From the NCBI RefSeq assembly GCF_000971335.1, contig NZ_JZJL01000001.1:1-64000 (forward strand): a stretch of DNA of 64,000 nt, in the 5' to 3' direction. The stretch is from Chromobacterium vaccinii (GTDB taxonomy: Bacteria; Pseudomonadota; Gammaproteobacteria; Burkholderiales; Chromobacteriaceae). The translations under genes and the position numbers were made by a program. Under the pieces are notes generated by a model. The model was not told where the DNA came from. It saw nothing but the letters and a program-made list of their open reading frames with translations, and did no database searches. Shown one piece after another: positions 1 to 7,365 of the stretch (position 1 is the stretch's first letter; every line of letters begins with the position of its first letter).

Positions 1-1
1 G

Positions 2-1063
2 CCTTCCAGCAGTCAGGGCGCCAACGGCAAGGCGCAGCTGTTCTTCCGCAGCGGCGGCAGCAGCGGCGCGCCCAAGCTGGCCGGCTTCAGCTACCGCGAC
101 TACCACCGCCAGATGCGCGCCGCCGCCGACGGCCTGCTGGCCGCCGGCCTTGACCCGGCCGCCGACCGCGCGATGAATCTGCTGTACGGCGGCAAGCTGT
201 ACGGCGGCATGCTCAGCTTCTTCACCATCCTCGACCACATGGGCGTCGCCCAGTATCCGATGGGCGGCCCGTCCGACGACGACTTCAGCGAGATCGCCCA
301 CTTCATCGTCGAGCAGAAGATCAACACCCTGATCGGCATGCCGGGCACGCTGCACCGGCTGTTCGAATGCGAGAACAAGCTGCTGCGCCGCTACGGCGGC
401 GTGCGCAAGGTGTTCTGCGGCGGTGAGCACATCAGCGACGGCCAGCGCGCCTACATCGGCAGCTTCGGCGTAGAGCTGATCCGCTCGGCGATGTACGGCT
501 CGGTGGACGCCGGCCCGCTGGGACACGCCTGCCCGCACTGCGCCGACGGCGAGTTCCACCTGCTGGCCGAAACCCAGTGGCTGGAAGTACTGGATACCGA
601 CAGCGACCAGCCCGCCGCTGCCGGCGCATCCGGCCGCCTGGTGTTCACCTCCCGCGAGCGCGAAGCGCAGCGGGTGGAGCGCTACGACCTGGGCGACCTG
701 GGCCAGTGGCTGGACGGCGGCTGCCCCTGCGGCCTGGCTGCGCCGCGCTTCCGCCTGACCGGCCGCCACGGCGCGCTGCTGCGGGTCGGCACCATCTTCG
801 TCAACCCGGCCGCCCTGACCGAAAAGATCGGTCTGCCGATGCAGTGGCTGGTCGACAACGCCGACAGCGGCGGCGACCGCATCCGGCTGCTGGCCGACGG
901 CGATCCATGGGCGGTACGCGCCCGGCTGCTGGAAGAACCGATGCTGAACGAAGTGGTCGGCGGCGGCTTGCTGCAGCTGGACGTGGCCGCCACCCCTGCC
1001 GCCGAATTCCGCCGCCACCCGCACAGCGGGAAAACCCCGCTGGTGCTGGACCTTAGACGATGA
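2..1063 (+). CDS. PaaK/LuxE-like AMP-dependent acyl/aryl ligase, 5'-truncated
   Basis: The reading frame is open from the first base, so the start lies upstream of the window. The visible part opens with the adenylate-forming P-loop (FFRSGGSSGAPK, encoded near bases 44-79). It continues with the PaaK-like core and a C-terminal cysteine pattern (CPHC near base 530, GCPCG near base 720) followed by a PRFRLTGR segment, as in phenylacetate-CoA ligase and LuxE/coenzyme F390 synthetase relatives. The family activates a carboxylate as an acyl adenylate and passes it to CoA or a protein thiol. A similar ligase and a GNAT gene follow on the same strand, so the three probably act on one substrate. The missing N-terminus could carry another domain, for example a LuxC-type reductase. 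The substrate is unknown. Confidence 0.75.
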   Translation, partial: PSSSQGANGKAQLFFRSGGSSGAPKLAGFSYRDYHRQMRAAADGLLAAGLDPAADRAMNLLYGGKLYGGMLSFFTILDHMGVAQYPMGGPSDDDFSEIAHFIVEQKINTLIGMPGTLHRLFECENKLLRRYGGVRKVFCGGEHISDGQRAYIGSFGVELIRSAMYGSVDAGPLGHACPHCADGEFHLLAETQWLEVLDTDSDQPAAAGASGRLVFTSREREAQRVERYDLGDLGQWLDGGCPCGLAAPRFRLTGRHGALLRVGTIFVNPAALTEKIGLPMQWLVDNADSGGDRIRLLADGDPWAVRARLLEEPMLNEVVGGGLLQLDVAATPAAEFRRHPHSGKTPLVLDLRR

Positions 1064-1105
1064 AACCCGGCCGGCGCCGCGGCGCCGGCATGTACACACA
1101 TAATC

Positions 1106-2368
1106 ATGAATCCGAAACTGATATCGCTGGTCGAACACGCCCGCAACCATTCGCCGCACTACAACGCGCTCTACCATGGCCTGCCCGCCGAAGGCTGGCG
1201 GCTGTCTGACCTCCCTCCGGTCGATCCCGCCGTCTACTGGTGGGACTCGCAGGACCTGTCGCGCTGGCCGGCGCTGACCGCCGCCCCGGTCGACGGCCAC
1301 GTGTTCAAGACCGGCGGCTCCACCGGCGACGGCAAGCTTTCGGTGTTCAGCCGCGATGAATGGCAAGCCTTCGTCGCCGCCTTCGGCGCCGGCCTCGCCC
1401 GCCAGCTGAGACCCGGCGACCGCGTCGCCAATCTGTTCTTCGCCGGCGACCTCTACACCAGCTTGCTGTTCATCCACGGCGCGCTGTCGCATTCGCCGGC
1501 GCCGGTGCTGGAATACCCGTTCACCTGCAATGTCGACAACGATGCGCTCGCCGGCGCGATCCGCAGCCACCGCATCAACGTGCTGGCCGGCGTGCCGGCC
1601 CAGCTGCTGCGCTTCGCCCACCATCTGGAAGAACAATCGCGGGCGCTGCCCGAGGTGGAGACCGTGCTGTACGGCGGCGAAAGCCTGTTCGGCGAGCAGA
1701 TCGCCTTGCTGAAGCAGGCGTTCCCGCTGGCCCGGATCGGATCGGTCGGCTGCGCCAGCGTCGACGCCGGCCTGATCGGCTACGCCGACCCGGACTGCGC
1801 GCATGGCGAGCACCGGGTATTCGATGAAGACAGCGTCGTCGAGATCGTCGACGAGGACAGCGGCGAGCCGATAGAGGAACCCGGCCGGCGCGGCCTGCTG
1901 CTGGTGACCAATCTGCAGCGCCGGCTGATGCCGGTGATCCGCTATCCCAGCGGCGACCTCGCCTGCTGGCGCGAAGCGCCCGGACCCTACCGCAAGTTCG
2001 CGCTGCTGGGCCGGGCCGGCAACGGCCACCGCGTCCGCGTCGGCACGCTATCGCTGTTCCCGGATGAGCTGGGCCGCGCGCTGGGCGAACTGCACGAACT
2101 GCTGGGCTGGCAATTGGACATCTCGCGCGAGCACGGCCGCGACCGGCTGGAACTGCTGCTGGCTGCGCGCGCGCCATTGGATCTGGAACGGATGCGCCAG
2201 GCGCTGCTGGCCAAGCAGCCGGCGATCGCCGAGCTGTGCCAGGCGGACCGGCTGAGCCTGGCGCTGCGCCAGACCACGCCGGAAGCGATGCGCACCCATC
2301 CGCGCTCCGGCAAGCTGATGCGGGTGGTGGATCGGCGCGACTACCAGCCGGCGGAGGCGACCGTATGA
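1106..2368 (+). CDS. PaaK/LuxE-like AMP-dependent acyl/aryl ligase
   Basis: Complete 420-residue protein of the phenylacetate-CoA ligase/LuxE-like adenylating superfamily. The phosphate-binding loop FKTGGSTGDGK lies near residue 70, an LYGGES adenine-pocket-like segment near residue 190, and an RRLMPVIRYPSGDLA segment (the usual AMP-ribose aspartate region) near residue 275. The protein is a paralogue of the gene just upstream, 42 bases away, but lacks its CPCG cysteines. The stop overlaps the next start as ATGA, so translation is probably coupled to the GNAT gene. Expected reaction: ATP-dependent activation of a carboxylic acid. Two adjacent ligases of this type suggest either sequential activation of two acids or a heteromeric enzyme; the sequence does not decide. 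Confidence 0.78.
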   Translation: MNPKLISLVEHARNHSPHYNALYHGLPAEGWRLSDLPPVDPAVYWWDSQDLSRWPALTAAPVDGHVFKTGGSTGDGKLSVFSRDEWQAFVAAFGAGLARQLRPGDRVANLFFAGDLYTSLLFIHGALSHSPAPVLEYPFTCNVDNDALAGAIRSHRINVLAGVPAQLLRFAHHLEEQSRALPEVETVLYGGESLFGEQIALLKQAFPLARIGSVGCASVDAGLIGYADPDCAHGEHRVFDEDSVVEIVDEDSGEPIEEPGRRGLLLVTNLQRRLMPVIRYPSGDLACWREAPGPYRKFALLGRAGNGHRVRVGTLSLFPDELGRALGELHELLGWQLDISREHGRDRLELLLAARAPLDLERMRQALLAKQPAIAELCQADRLSLALRQTTPEAMRTHPRSGKLMRVVDRRDYQPAEATV

Positions 2369-3273
2369 GCGCCCGCCATCCTCACGCCGCCTGGGCGCGC
2401 GCTTACCAGCCGTCCGACGCCGCCGACATCAGCGCGCTTTTCCGCTCCGTCTACGGCGACCACTACGTCTACGCCGACGTCTACCTGCCCAGCCAGATCC
2501 AGCAACGCAACGCCAGCGGACAGTGGCGCTCGGCGGTGGCGGTGCGCGACGGCCGGCTGCTAGGCCACGCGACGCTGTGGCTGGACCCGGCCCGGCCCGG
2601 CCAGGCGGAGCTGGCGCTGAACGCGGTACACCCGGACGCGCGCGGCCAGGGCATCGCCAGCCTGCTGGGCCGCCATTTGCGGGCCATGGCCGCCGAGCTC
2701 GGCATCGCGCTCTTGACCATCAAGCAGGTGTGCTCGCACCCGCAAAGCCAGTACGTCGCCGGCGCGCTCGGCTTTCACAACACCGCGCTGTTGCTGGATT
2801 ACGTCGATTCGCCGTTCGGCAAGCCGGAGCCGGAAAGCATCGTGTTCGGCTGCCTGCCGCTGCAGCCTAGGCCGCTGCCGCAACTGGCCTGGCCGGCGGA
2901 ATGGGAATCCTGGCTGGCGCCGCTACGCCAGGCATTCGGCGAGGGAGAGTACGGGCCCGCCGGCGCGGCCCTGCCCGGCCTGGCGCTGGCGCGCCACGGC
3001 CAAAGGCTGGAGCTGACCTCGCAACAGCCGACCGAAGCGCGGCTGGCCGAAATCGCCGCGCTGCCCGCCGGCCAGCTGCTCTATCTGAAGCTGCCGGCCG
3101 CAACGGAAACGCTAGCGCGGCGGATCCAGCTGCAGAATGCCGGCTTCCGCTTCGGCGGGCTGCTGCCGGCGCCCGCCGGCGGCTGGCAGCTGCTGTGGCT
3201 GCGCGGCCTGTCCGGGCAGGACATCCGCTTCTGCGACGAACAGGCCGAACGGCTGTACCGGCTGAACGCTTAA
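2365..3273 (+). CDS. GNAT-family N-acyltransferase
   Basis: 302 residues from the ATG that overlaps the stop of the preceding ligase; a longer in-frame reading from 2236 would run through that gene and is rejected. The N-terminal half is a GNAT domain: VHPDARGQGIASLLGRHL near residues 91-108 is the acetyl/acyl-CoA pyrophosphate-binding motif A (R/Q-x-x-G-x-G/A). The C-terminal half has no motif I recognise. The family moves an acyl group from CoA, or sometimes a carrier protein, to an amine. Its position after two acyl-activating enzymes suggests that it consumes their product, but that is inference. Dispersed repeats follow its stop. Confidence 0.75.
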   Translation: MSARHPHAAWARAYQPSDAADISALFRSVYGDHYVYADVYLPSQIQQRNASGQWRSAVAVRDGRLLGHATLWLDPARPGQAELALNAVHPDARGQGIASLLGRHLRAMAAELGIALLTIKQVCSHPQSQYVAGALGFHNTALLLDYVDSPFGKPEPESIVFGCLPLQPRPLPQLAWPAEWESWLAPLRQAFGEGEYGPAGAALPGLALARHGQRLELTSQQPTEARLAEIAALPAGQLLYLKLPAATETLARRIQLQNAGFRFGGLLPAPAGGWQLLWLRGLSGQDIRFCDEQAERLYRLNA

Positions 3274-3344
3274 GCCAAAGCGAGCCGGACCGGGCTGCGC
3301 ATTAGGCACGGCAAGGAGGCGCAACGCCGGATCAGGGGTTTTGC
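3274..3344. repeat. Dispersed intergenic repeat, diverged copy A
   Basis: Bases 3308-3344 match 3430-3466 at 36 of 37 positions, ending in both cases with CAGGGGTTTTGC. The upstream part, from about 3276, aligns with 3398-3429 without gaps but is more diverged. The element follows the GNAT gene, and with copy B it forms a tandem pair between convergent genes. It looks like a REP/MITE-type non-coding repeat. Confidence 0.7.
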
Positions 3345-3372
3345 CTTCCTGCTCGCGAGCGGCAGGCTGCGG

Positions 3373-3466
3373 GCAAAACCTAGCGCAGCGCCTGAGCCAA
3401 GGCGCGCCGACGCAGACAGTACATCCAGTACGGCAAGGAGGCGCAACGCGGGATCAGGGGTTTTGC
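3373..3466. repeat. Dispersed intergenic repeat, copy B, with terminal inverted repeats
   Basis: A 94-base unit bounded by 8-base inverted repeats, GCAAAACC (3373-3380) and GGTTTTGC (3459-3466). It contains a CAGTAC..CAGTACGGCAAG core that recurs near 40770. The right end carries the stop codon of the minus-strand YbjQ-family gene, so the last residues of that protein are encoded by the repeat. The structure resembles a small non-autonomous element. Confidence 0.65.
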
Positions 3467-3807
3467 TCGCGGCCTGCAAGCGGCTCCAGCTTGACCGCGG
3501 TGCCGTAGCACAGCACCTCGGTCAGCCCGGTCATCACCTCGGTGGCATCGTAGCGCATGCCGATCACCGCGTCGGCCCCCAGCGCCTGCGCGTGCTGGCA
3601 CATCTCGGCGTAGGTTTCCGAGCGGGCCCGCTCGCACAAGCTGGTATAGATGGTGATGTTGCCGCCGAACAGCGACTGCAGGCCGCCGAAGAAATTGCCG
3701 ACCAGCGAGCGCGAGCGCACGGTGATGCCGCGCACCACGCCCAGGTTGGCGCTCACCCGGTAGCCGGGCAGTTCGAAAGCGGTGGTGACCATCTTGGCTG
3801 GCAGCAT
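3454..3807 (-). CDS. YbjQ/UPF0145-family protein
   Basis: 117 residues, close to the usual length of the YbjQ (heavy-metal-binding domain, UPF0145) family. It has the family pattern of an N-terminal PGYRVSANLGVVRG segment, a conserved R-S-x-V..G..L segment and a central LGADAVIGMRYDA strand. The family forms small oligomers of unclear function. The start has a GGGAG-type ribosome site (about 3813-3817). The final residues (REQNP) and the stop come from dispersed repeat copy B, so the original C-terminus may have been replaced. Directly upstream of the ribosome site lies a perfect 13-base tandem duplication. Confidence 0.8.
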   Translation of the reverse strand: MLPAKMVTTAFELPGYRVSANLGVVRGITVRSRSLVGNFFGGLQSLFGGNITIYTSLCERARSETYAEMCQHAQALGADAVIGMRYDATEVMTGLTEVLCYGTAVKLEPLAGREQNP

Positions 3808-3817
3808 GGATTTCTCC

Positions 3818-3843
3818 CTGGAAAGTTGAACTGGAAAGTTGAA
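3818..3843. repeat. Perfect 13-bp tandem duplication in the YbjQ-family leader
   Basis: CTGGAAAGTTGAA occurs twice in direct succession (3818-3830 and 3831-3843), between the stop of the ComB-like gene and the ribosome site of the YbjQ-family gene. It looks like a recent slippage or duplication event. Confidence 0.85.
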
Positions 3844-3855
3844 GACGCCGGCCGC

Positions 3856-4584
3856 TCAGGCGGCGGCCAGCTCGCGCCCGGCGCGGAAGGCGCCGTCGTC
3901 CAGCACCGGCACGCAGGCGCTGATGTTCAGTTGCGCGGCCAGAACGATGTCGTCCTGGAAGCCCCGCGCGGCCAGCTCCGCGCCAGAGGCCGTGTATTGC
4001 AGCTGGCGCTCCAGGTCGTGGCGGGCCAGCTCGAACGCCGCCTCGGCCGCCAGCGCCTCCGGCGACTTGCCGCGGCGCAAGCGCTGGATGATGGCGCCGG
4101 CGCCGATGAAGTCTTCATAGGCGAAACGCAGCCGGCCCTCCGCATCCAGCTCGCCGGCGGCCACCAGCAGCACGTCGCCGCCCATCGTTTCAAGATAGTC
4201 GGCCGCCGCGGCCGCGTTGCGCAGGCAGGCAGCGACGGTGTTCGCCGACTCGCTGATCAAACTCAGCGCCGCGCCGTTCTGCGAGGGCAGCACCAGGCGG
4301 CTGCCGGCCTTCAGCCCGCACAGCGAAGCCGGCGACAGCGAAGGCTGGTGATGGCTGCGCTCGGCGGCCAGTATCGCCTGCTGCTCGCTGGCGAAATCGG
4401 CGGCGCCGGTCGTCCTGTAGCGGTAAGGCAGCACCTCGGCGCCGTTGCCGCAGGCGATGTCGACGCTGGTGCCGAACGACAGCACGTCGACGATCACGCA
4501 ATGGGCCGCCTGCGCGCTCAGATGCTGAACCGCCGGCAAGCCCCATTGCAGACGCACGGAATATTCCTGTTGCGCGTAATGCAT
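3856..4584 (-). CDS. ComB-like 2-phosphosulfolactate phosphatase family protein
   Basis: About 242 residues matching the ComB family (Mg-dependent 2-phosphosulfolactate phosphatase of coenzyme M and sulfolactate biosynthesis). Family segments visible are the early aspartate strand VIVDVLSFGTSVDIA, the G..LVLPSQNGAAL loop, SANTVAACLRNA, and FIGAGAIIQRL near residues 160-170. Other archaeal-type coenzyme M genes are not next to it, so its substrate in this organism is uncertain. Start choice is weak: ATGs at 4584 and 4596 and a TTG at 4599 are all possible and none has a strong ribosome site. A hairpin lies just upstream of the start in the leader (4605-4638). Confidence 0.72.
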   Translation of the reverse strand: MHYAQQEYSVRLQWGLPAVQHLSAQAAHCVIVDVLSFGTSVDIACGNGAEVLPYRYRTTGAADFASEQQAILAAERSHHQPSLSPASLCGLKAGSRLVLPSQNGAALSLISESANTVAACLRNAAAAADYLETMGGDVLLVAAGELDAEGRLRFAYEDFIGAGAIIQRLRRGKSPEALAAEAAFELARHDLERQLQYTASGAELAARGFQDDIVLAAQLNISACVPVLDDGAFRAGRELAAA

Positions 4585-4604
4585 CCCACATCCCATCAAG
4601 ATGG

Positions 4605-4638
4605 AACACCGCCAGCGGCTTGCGCCGGAGGCGGTGTT
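4605..4638 (-). promoter_or_regulatory. Stem-loop in the leader of the ComB-like gene
   Basis: AACACCGCC (4605-4613) pairs with GGCGGTGTT (4630-4638) across a 16-base loop, just upstream of the candidate starts. No T-run follows in the direction of transcription, so it may be a translation-control or RNA-stability hairpin rather than a terminator. Confidence 0.45.
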
Positions 4639-4833
4639 TCCGTTGATTCTTCGATACCGTCGCGGTCCGGGCCGCGACCTCTTGTCCCAGGCGCTCTGAC
4701 GACGCCTTGTTTCTTATAAGTAAGGTCAGAAGATTAACGATTAACGCGGGAAAGCTCAAAGAAAACCGGCTAAAAAACAGGAAAAAGCGCCAAGGCCGGC
4801 GTCAGGGCTGATGAATTTCCAACACCGGCCCTG

Positions 4834-5256
4834 TCAGCCCCGCTTCAGCATCAGCGTATATTCGCCGCCGCGCTCGCCGGCGCGGGCCGCCAGCCGCCCT
4901 TCGCCAGACAGTCCGGCAAAATCGCCGCTGCCGCTGCCAGACAACACCTGCAGCGCCGCGCGGGCGCCGGCGGTCGGCGAATACACGCCGTCATGACGCA
5001 ACACGAAGCTGCCGCTCAATCCATCCCAAGTCCCGGTCACCCGTTCGAAGCCGGTGAAGATCACATCGCCGTCCGGCGATGTCGGATACAGCAGCTGGTA
5101 TTCCAGCCGGCCCTCGCCCGTCAGCGGGCCGGTCAGTTCGTTGACGATGCTGGCGCGCTTGAGCTCGCCGGCGCCTTCGGTCTGCAGCAGGCTCTGCTCC
5201 TGCCACTGCCGGGTCTGGAACGCGCAGCCCAGCGCGACGACAAGATGGGTGCTCAT
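4834..5256 (-). CDS. DUF3224 domain-containing protein
   Basis: 140 residues with the DUF3224 pattern: a repeated beta-strand layout with G-x-x-x-G-E-G-R-L-E-Y near the middle, FTGFERVTGTWDGLSGSFVLRHDG, and a closing GEGRLAARAGERGGEYTL strand. The ATG at 5256 is chosen because AGGAG (about 5261-5265) sits at ideal spacing; a longer reading to 5319 would add an unsupported 21 residues. Members are small soluble proteins of unknown function with an allene-oxide-cyclase-like barrel. The gene lies alone between the ComB-like gene and the oppF terminator, and is probably transcribed separately. Confidence 0.75.
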   Translation of the reverse strand: MSTHLVVALGCAFQTRQWQEQSLLQTEGAGELKRASIVNELTGPLTGEGRLEYQLLYPTSPDGDVIFTGFERVTGTWDGLSGSFVLRHDGVYSPTAGARAALQVLSGSGSGDFAGLSGEGRLAARAGERGGEYTLMLKRG

Positions 5257-5300
5257 GGTCAGGCTCCTTTCTGAAGATGACAATTCAGCATAACAGCCGG

Positions 5301-5336
5301 CAAACAAAAACGCCGCCAACCCTGGGGCTGGCGGCG
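5301..5336 (-). terminator. Rho-independent terminator of the opp operon
   Basis: CGCCGCCA (5311-5318) pairs with TGGCGGCG (5329-5336); in the minus direction it is followed by a T-rich run (5301-5310). It lies 22 bases beyond the oppF stop. Confidence 0.85.
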
Positions 5337-5358
5337 CGTATGCTGCGGCGCGGCGGAA

Positions 5359-6348
5359 TCAGGCCAACAGGCAGGACGCCTGGGTCTCCTCGCTCAGGCG
5401 GCGCAGCGCGGGCACTTCCTGCGCGCAGCGCGCCTCCGCCTGCGGGCAACGGGTGCGGAACACGCAGCCGGACGGCGGATTGATCGGACTGGGCAGATCG
5501 CCCTGCAGGATCTGGATGGTCTTGTTCTTTTCCAGCTTAGGATCCGGCACCGGGATCGCCGACAGCAGCGCGCGGGTGTACGGGTGCGAGGGCACGTCGT
5601 ACAAGGCGTGCTTTTGCGCCAGTTCCATCTCGCGGCCCAGGTACATCACCAGGATGCGGTCGGAGATATGCTTGACCACGGCCAGGTCGTGGGCGATGAA
5701 GATCAGCGCCAGGCCCATCTCGCGCTGCAGCTCTTTCAGCAGATTGATGATCTGCGCCTGGATCGACACGTCGAGCGCCGATACCGGCTCGTCGCAGATG
5801 ATCAGCTTGGGCTCCAGGATCAGCGCTCGGGCGATGCCGATGCGTTGGCACTGGCCGCCGGAAAACTCGTGCGGATAGCGGTTGATCATCTGCTCGCGCA
5901 GACCCACCTTGCGCATCATCGCCTTGACGCGCTTCATCACCTCGTCGGCCGACAGCTCGGGCCGATGCACGCGCAGCGGCTCGCCTATGATCTGGGCGAT
6001 GGTCATCCGCGGATTCAGCGACGCCAGCGGATCCTGGAAGATCATCTGGATGTCCTTGCGGACGCTCAGCCAATCCTTCTGCCCTCCCTTGCGCAGGTCC
6101 TTGCCCATCCACACGATCTCGCCGGCGGTGGCCGGGATCAGGTTGAGGATGGCGCGGGACAGCGTGGACTTGCCGCAGCCGGACTCGCCGACCACGCCCA
6201 GCGTCTCGCCGGCGTACAGGTCGAAGCTGACGCCGTCCACCGCCTTCAGCGTTTTCTTCGGGCTCCATGGCCAGGCGTCGCCGCCCTTGACCTGGAAATG
6301 CACCTTGACGTTGCGCACCGACAGGATGGGTTGCTTGTTGTCAGGCAT
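5359..6348 (-). CDS. oppF: Oligopeptide ABC transporter ATP-binding protein OppF
   Basis: 329-residue ABC ATPase that powers peptide import at the inner membrane together with OppD. Walker A GESGCGKS near residue 56, the signature FSGGQCQRIGIARAL near residue 165 and Walker B LIICDEPVSALD are all intact. The C-terminus carries the oligopeptide/dipeptide-family extension with four cysteines (CVFRTRCPQAEARC), an iron-sulfur-like motif common in this family. It overlaps oppD by 8 bases and is the last gene of oppABCDF, followed by a terminator. Confidence 0.93.
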   Translation of the reverse strand: MPDNKQPILSVRNVKVHFQVKGGDAWPWSPKKTLKAVDGVSFDLYAGETLGVVGESGCGKSTLSRAILNLIPATAGEIVWMGKDLRKGGQKDWLSVRKDIQMIFQDPLASLNPRMTIAQIIGEPLRVHRPELSADEVMKRVKAMMRKVGLREQMINRYPHEFSGGQCQRIGIARALILEPKLIICDEPVSALDVSIQAQIINLLKELQREMGLALIFIAHDLAVVKHISDRILVMYLGREMELAQKHALYDVPSHPYTRALLSAIPVPDPKLEKNKTIQILQGDLPSPINPPSGCVFRTRCPQAEARCAQEVPALRRLSEETQASCLLA

Positions 6349-7342
6349 GGGTCACCTCCTCGGCGGCTTTGACCAGTTCCTCCGCCGGCTTGTGACAGGC
6401 GCGCAGAATCTGCGGATTGAGCGGATTGGCGGCCAGCGGCGGCAGCTCGCTGGCGCAGCGGGCGACGGCGTGCGCGCAGCGTTCGCTGAACGGGCAGCCC
6501 TTGGGCATATTGGCCATGTTCGGCGGATTGCCCGGGATGCTGATCAGCGCGGCGTCCTCGTGATCCAGCCGCGGCAGCGCGCCCAACAAGCCGATGGTGT
6601 AGGGGTGGCTCGGGTGGTAGAAGATGTCGTCGGCGCGGCCGTACTCCATCGCGCGGCCGCCGTACATCACCAGCACGTTCTCGCACAGGCCGGCCACCAC
6701 GCCCAGATCGTGGGTGATCATGATGATGGCGGTGCCGAAATCGCGCTGCAGATCCTTCAGCAGCGACAGGATCTGCGCCTGCACGGTGACGTCGAGCGCG
6801 GTGGTCGGCTCGTCGGCGATCAAGAGCTCCGGCTCGCACAACAGCGCCATCGCGATCATCACCCGCTGGCGCATGCCGCCGGAAAACTCGTGCGGATACA
6901 TGTCCACCCGGCGCGCGGCCTCGGGAATGCGCACCGCGTCCAACAGCTCGATCGCGCGCTTTTTGGCGTCGCGCCGGCTCATGCCCTTGTGCAGCTCCAG
7001 CACCTCGGTCATCTGCCGCTCCACCGTCAGGTAGGGGTTCAGCGAGGTCATCGGGTCCTGGAAGATCATCGACACGCGGTCGCCGCGGATGCGGTTGAGG
7101 TCGCGGGTCGGCAGCGTCAGCAGATCCTGGCCGTGGAATAGCGCCTGGCCGCTGGCCTGGCCGTTCTTGGCCAACAGGCCCATCATCGCCAGCATGGTCT
7201 GGCTCTTGCCGGAGCCGGACTCGCCGACGATGCCCAGGGTCTGGCCCTTGTTCAGCTCGAAGCTCACGCCGTTGACGGCGTTGACCACGCCGTCGTTGGT
7301 CTGGAACTGAACCCCGAGGTTGTTGACTTTCAAAATGCTCAT
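6341..7342 (-). CDS. oppD: Oligopeptide ABC transporter ATP-binding protein OppD
   Basis: 333-residue ABC ATPase, the partner of OppF. Walker A GESGSGKS near residue 38, signature FSGGMRQRVMIAMAL near residue 153, Walker B LLIADEPTTALD, and the C-terminal CPFSERCAHAVARC cysteine motif of the Opp/Dpp family. Its stop overlaps the start of oppF, which suggests coupled translation. It lies 23 bases after oppC. Confidence 0.93.
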   Translation of the reverse strand: MSILKVNNLGVQFQTNDGVVNAVNGVSFELNKGQTLGIVGESGSGKSQTMLAMMGLLAKNGQASGQALFHGQDLLTLPTRDLNRIRGDRVSMIFQDPMTSLNPYLTVERQMTEVLELHKGMSRRDAKKRAIELLDAVRIPEAARRVDMYPHEFSGGMRQRVMIAMALLCEPELLIADEPTTALDVTVQAQILSLLKDLQRDFGTAIIMITHDLGVVAGLCENVLVMYGGRAMEYGRADDIFYHPSHPYTIGLLGALPRLDHEDAALISIPGNPPNMANMPKGCPFSERCAHAVARCASELPPLAANPLNPQILRACHKPAEELVKAAEEVTHA

Positions 7343-7365
7343 GGCTTGCCTCGTCTATCCTGGGG

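Noticed and set aside
3373-3466. CRISPR array
   Set aside because: The repeats are long, diverged and have no regular unique spacers or cas genes nearby.
3463-4719. Long plus-strand open frame opposite the YbjQ and ComB-like genes
   Set aside because: His/Arg/Gln-rich translation typical of an antisense shadow in GC-rich DNA; no family motif or ribosome site.
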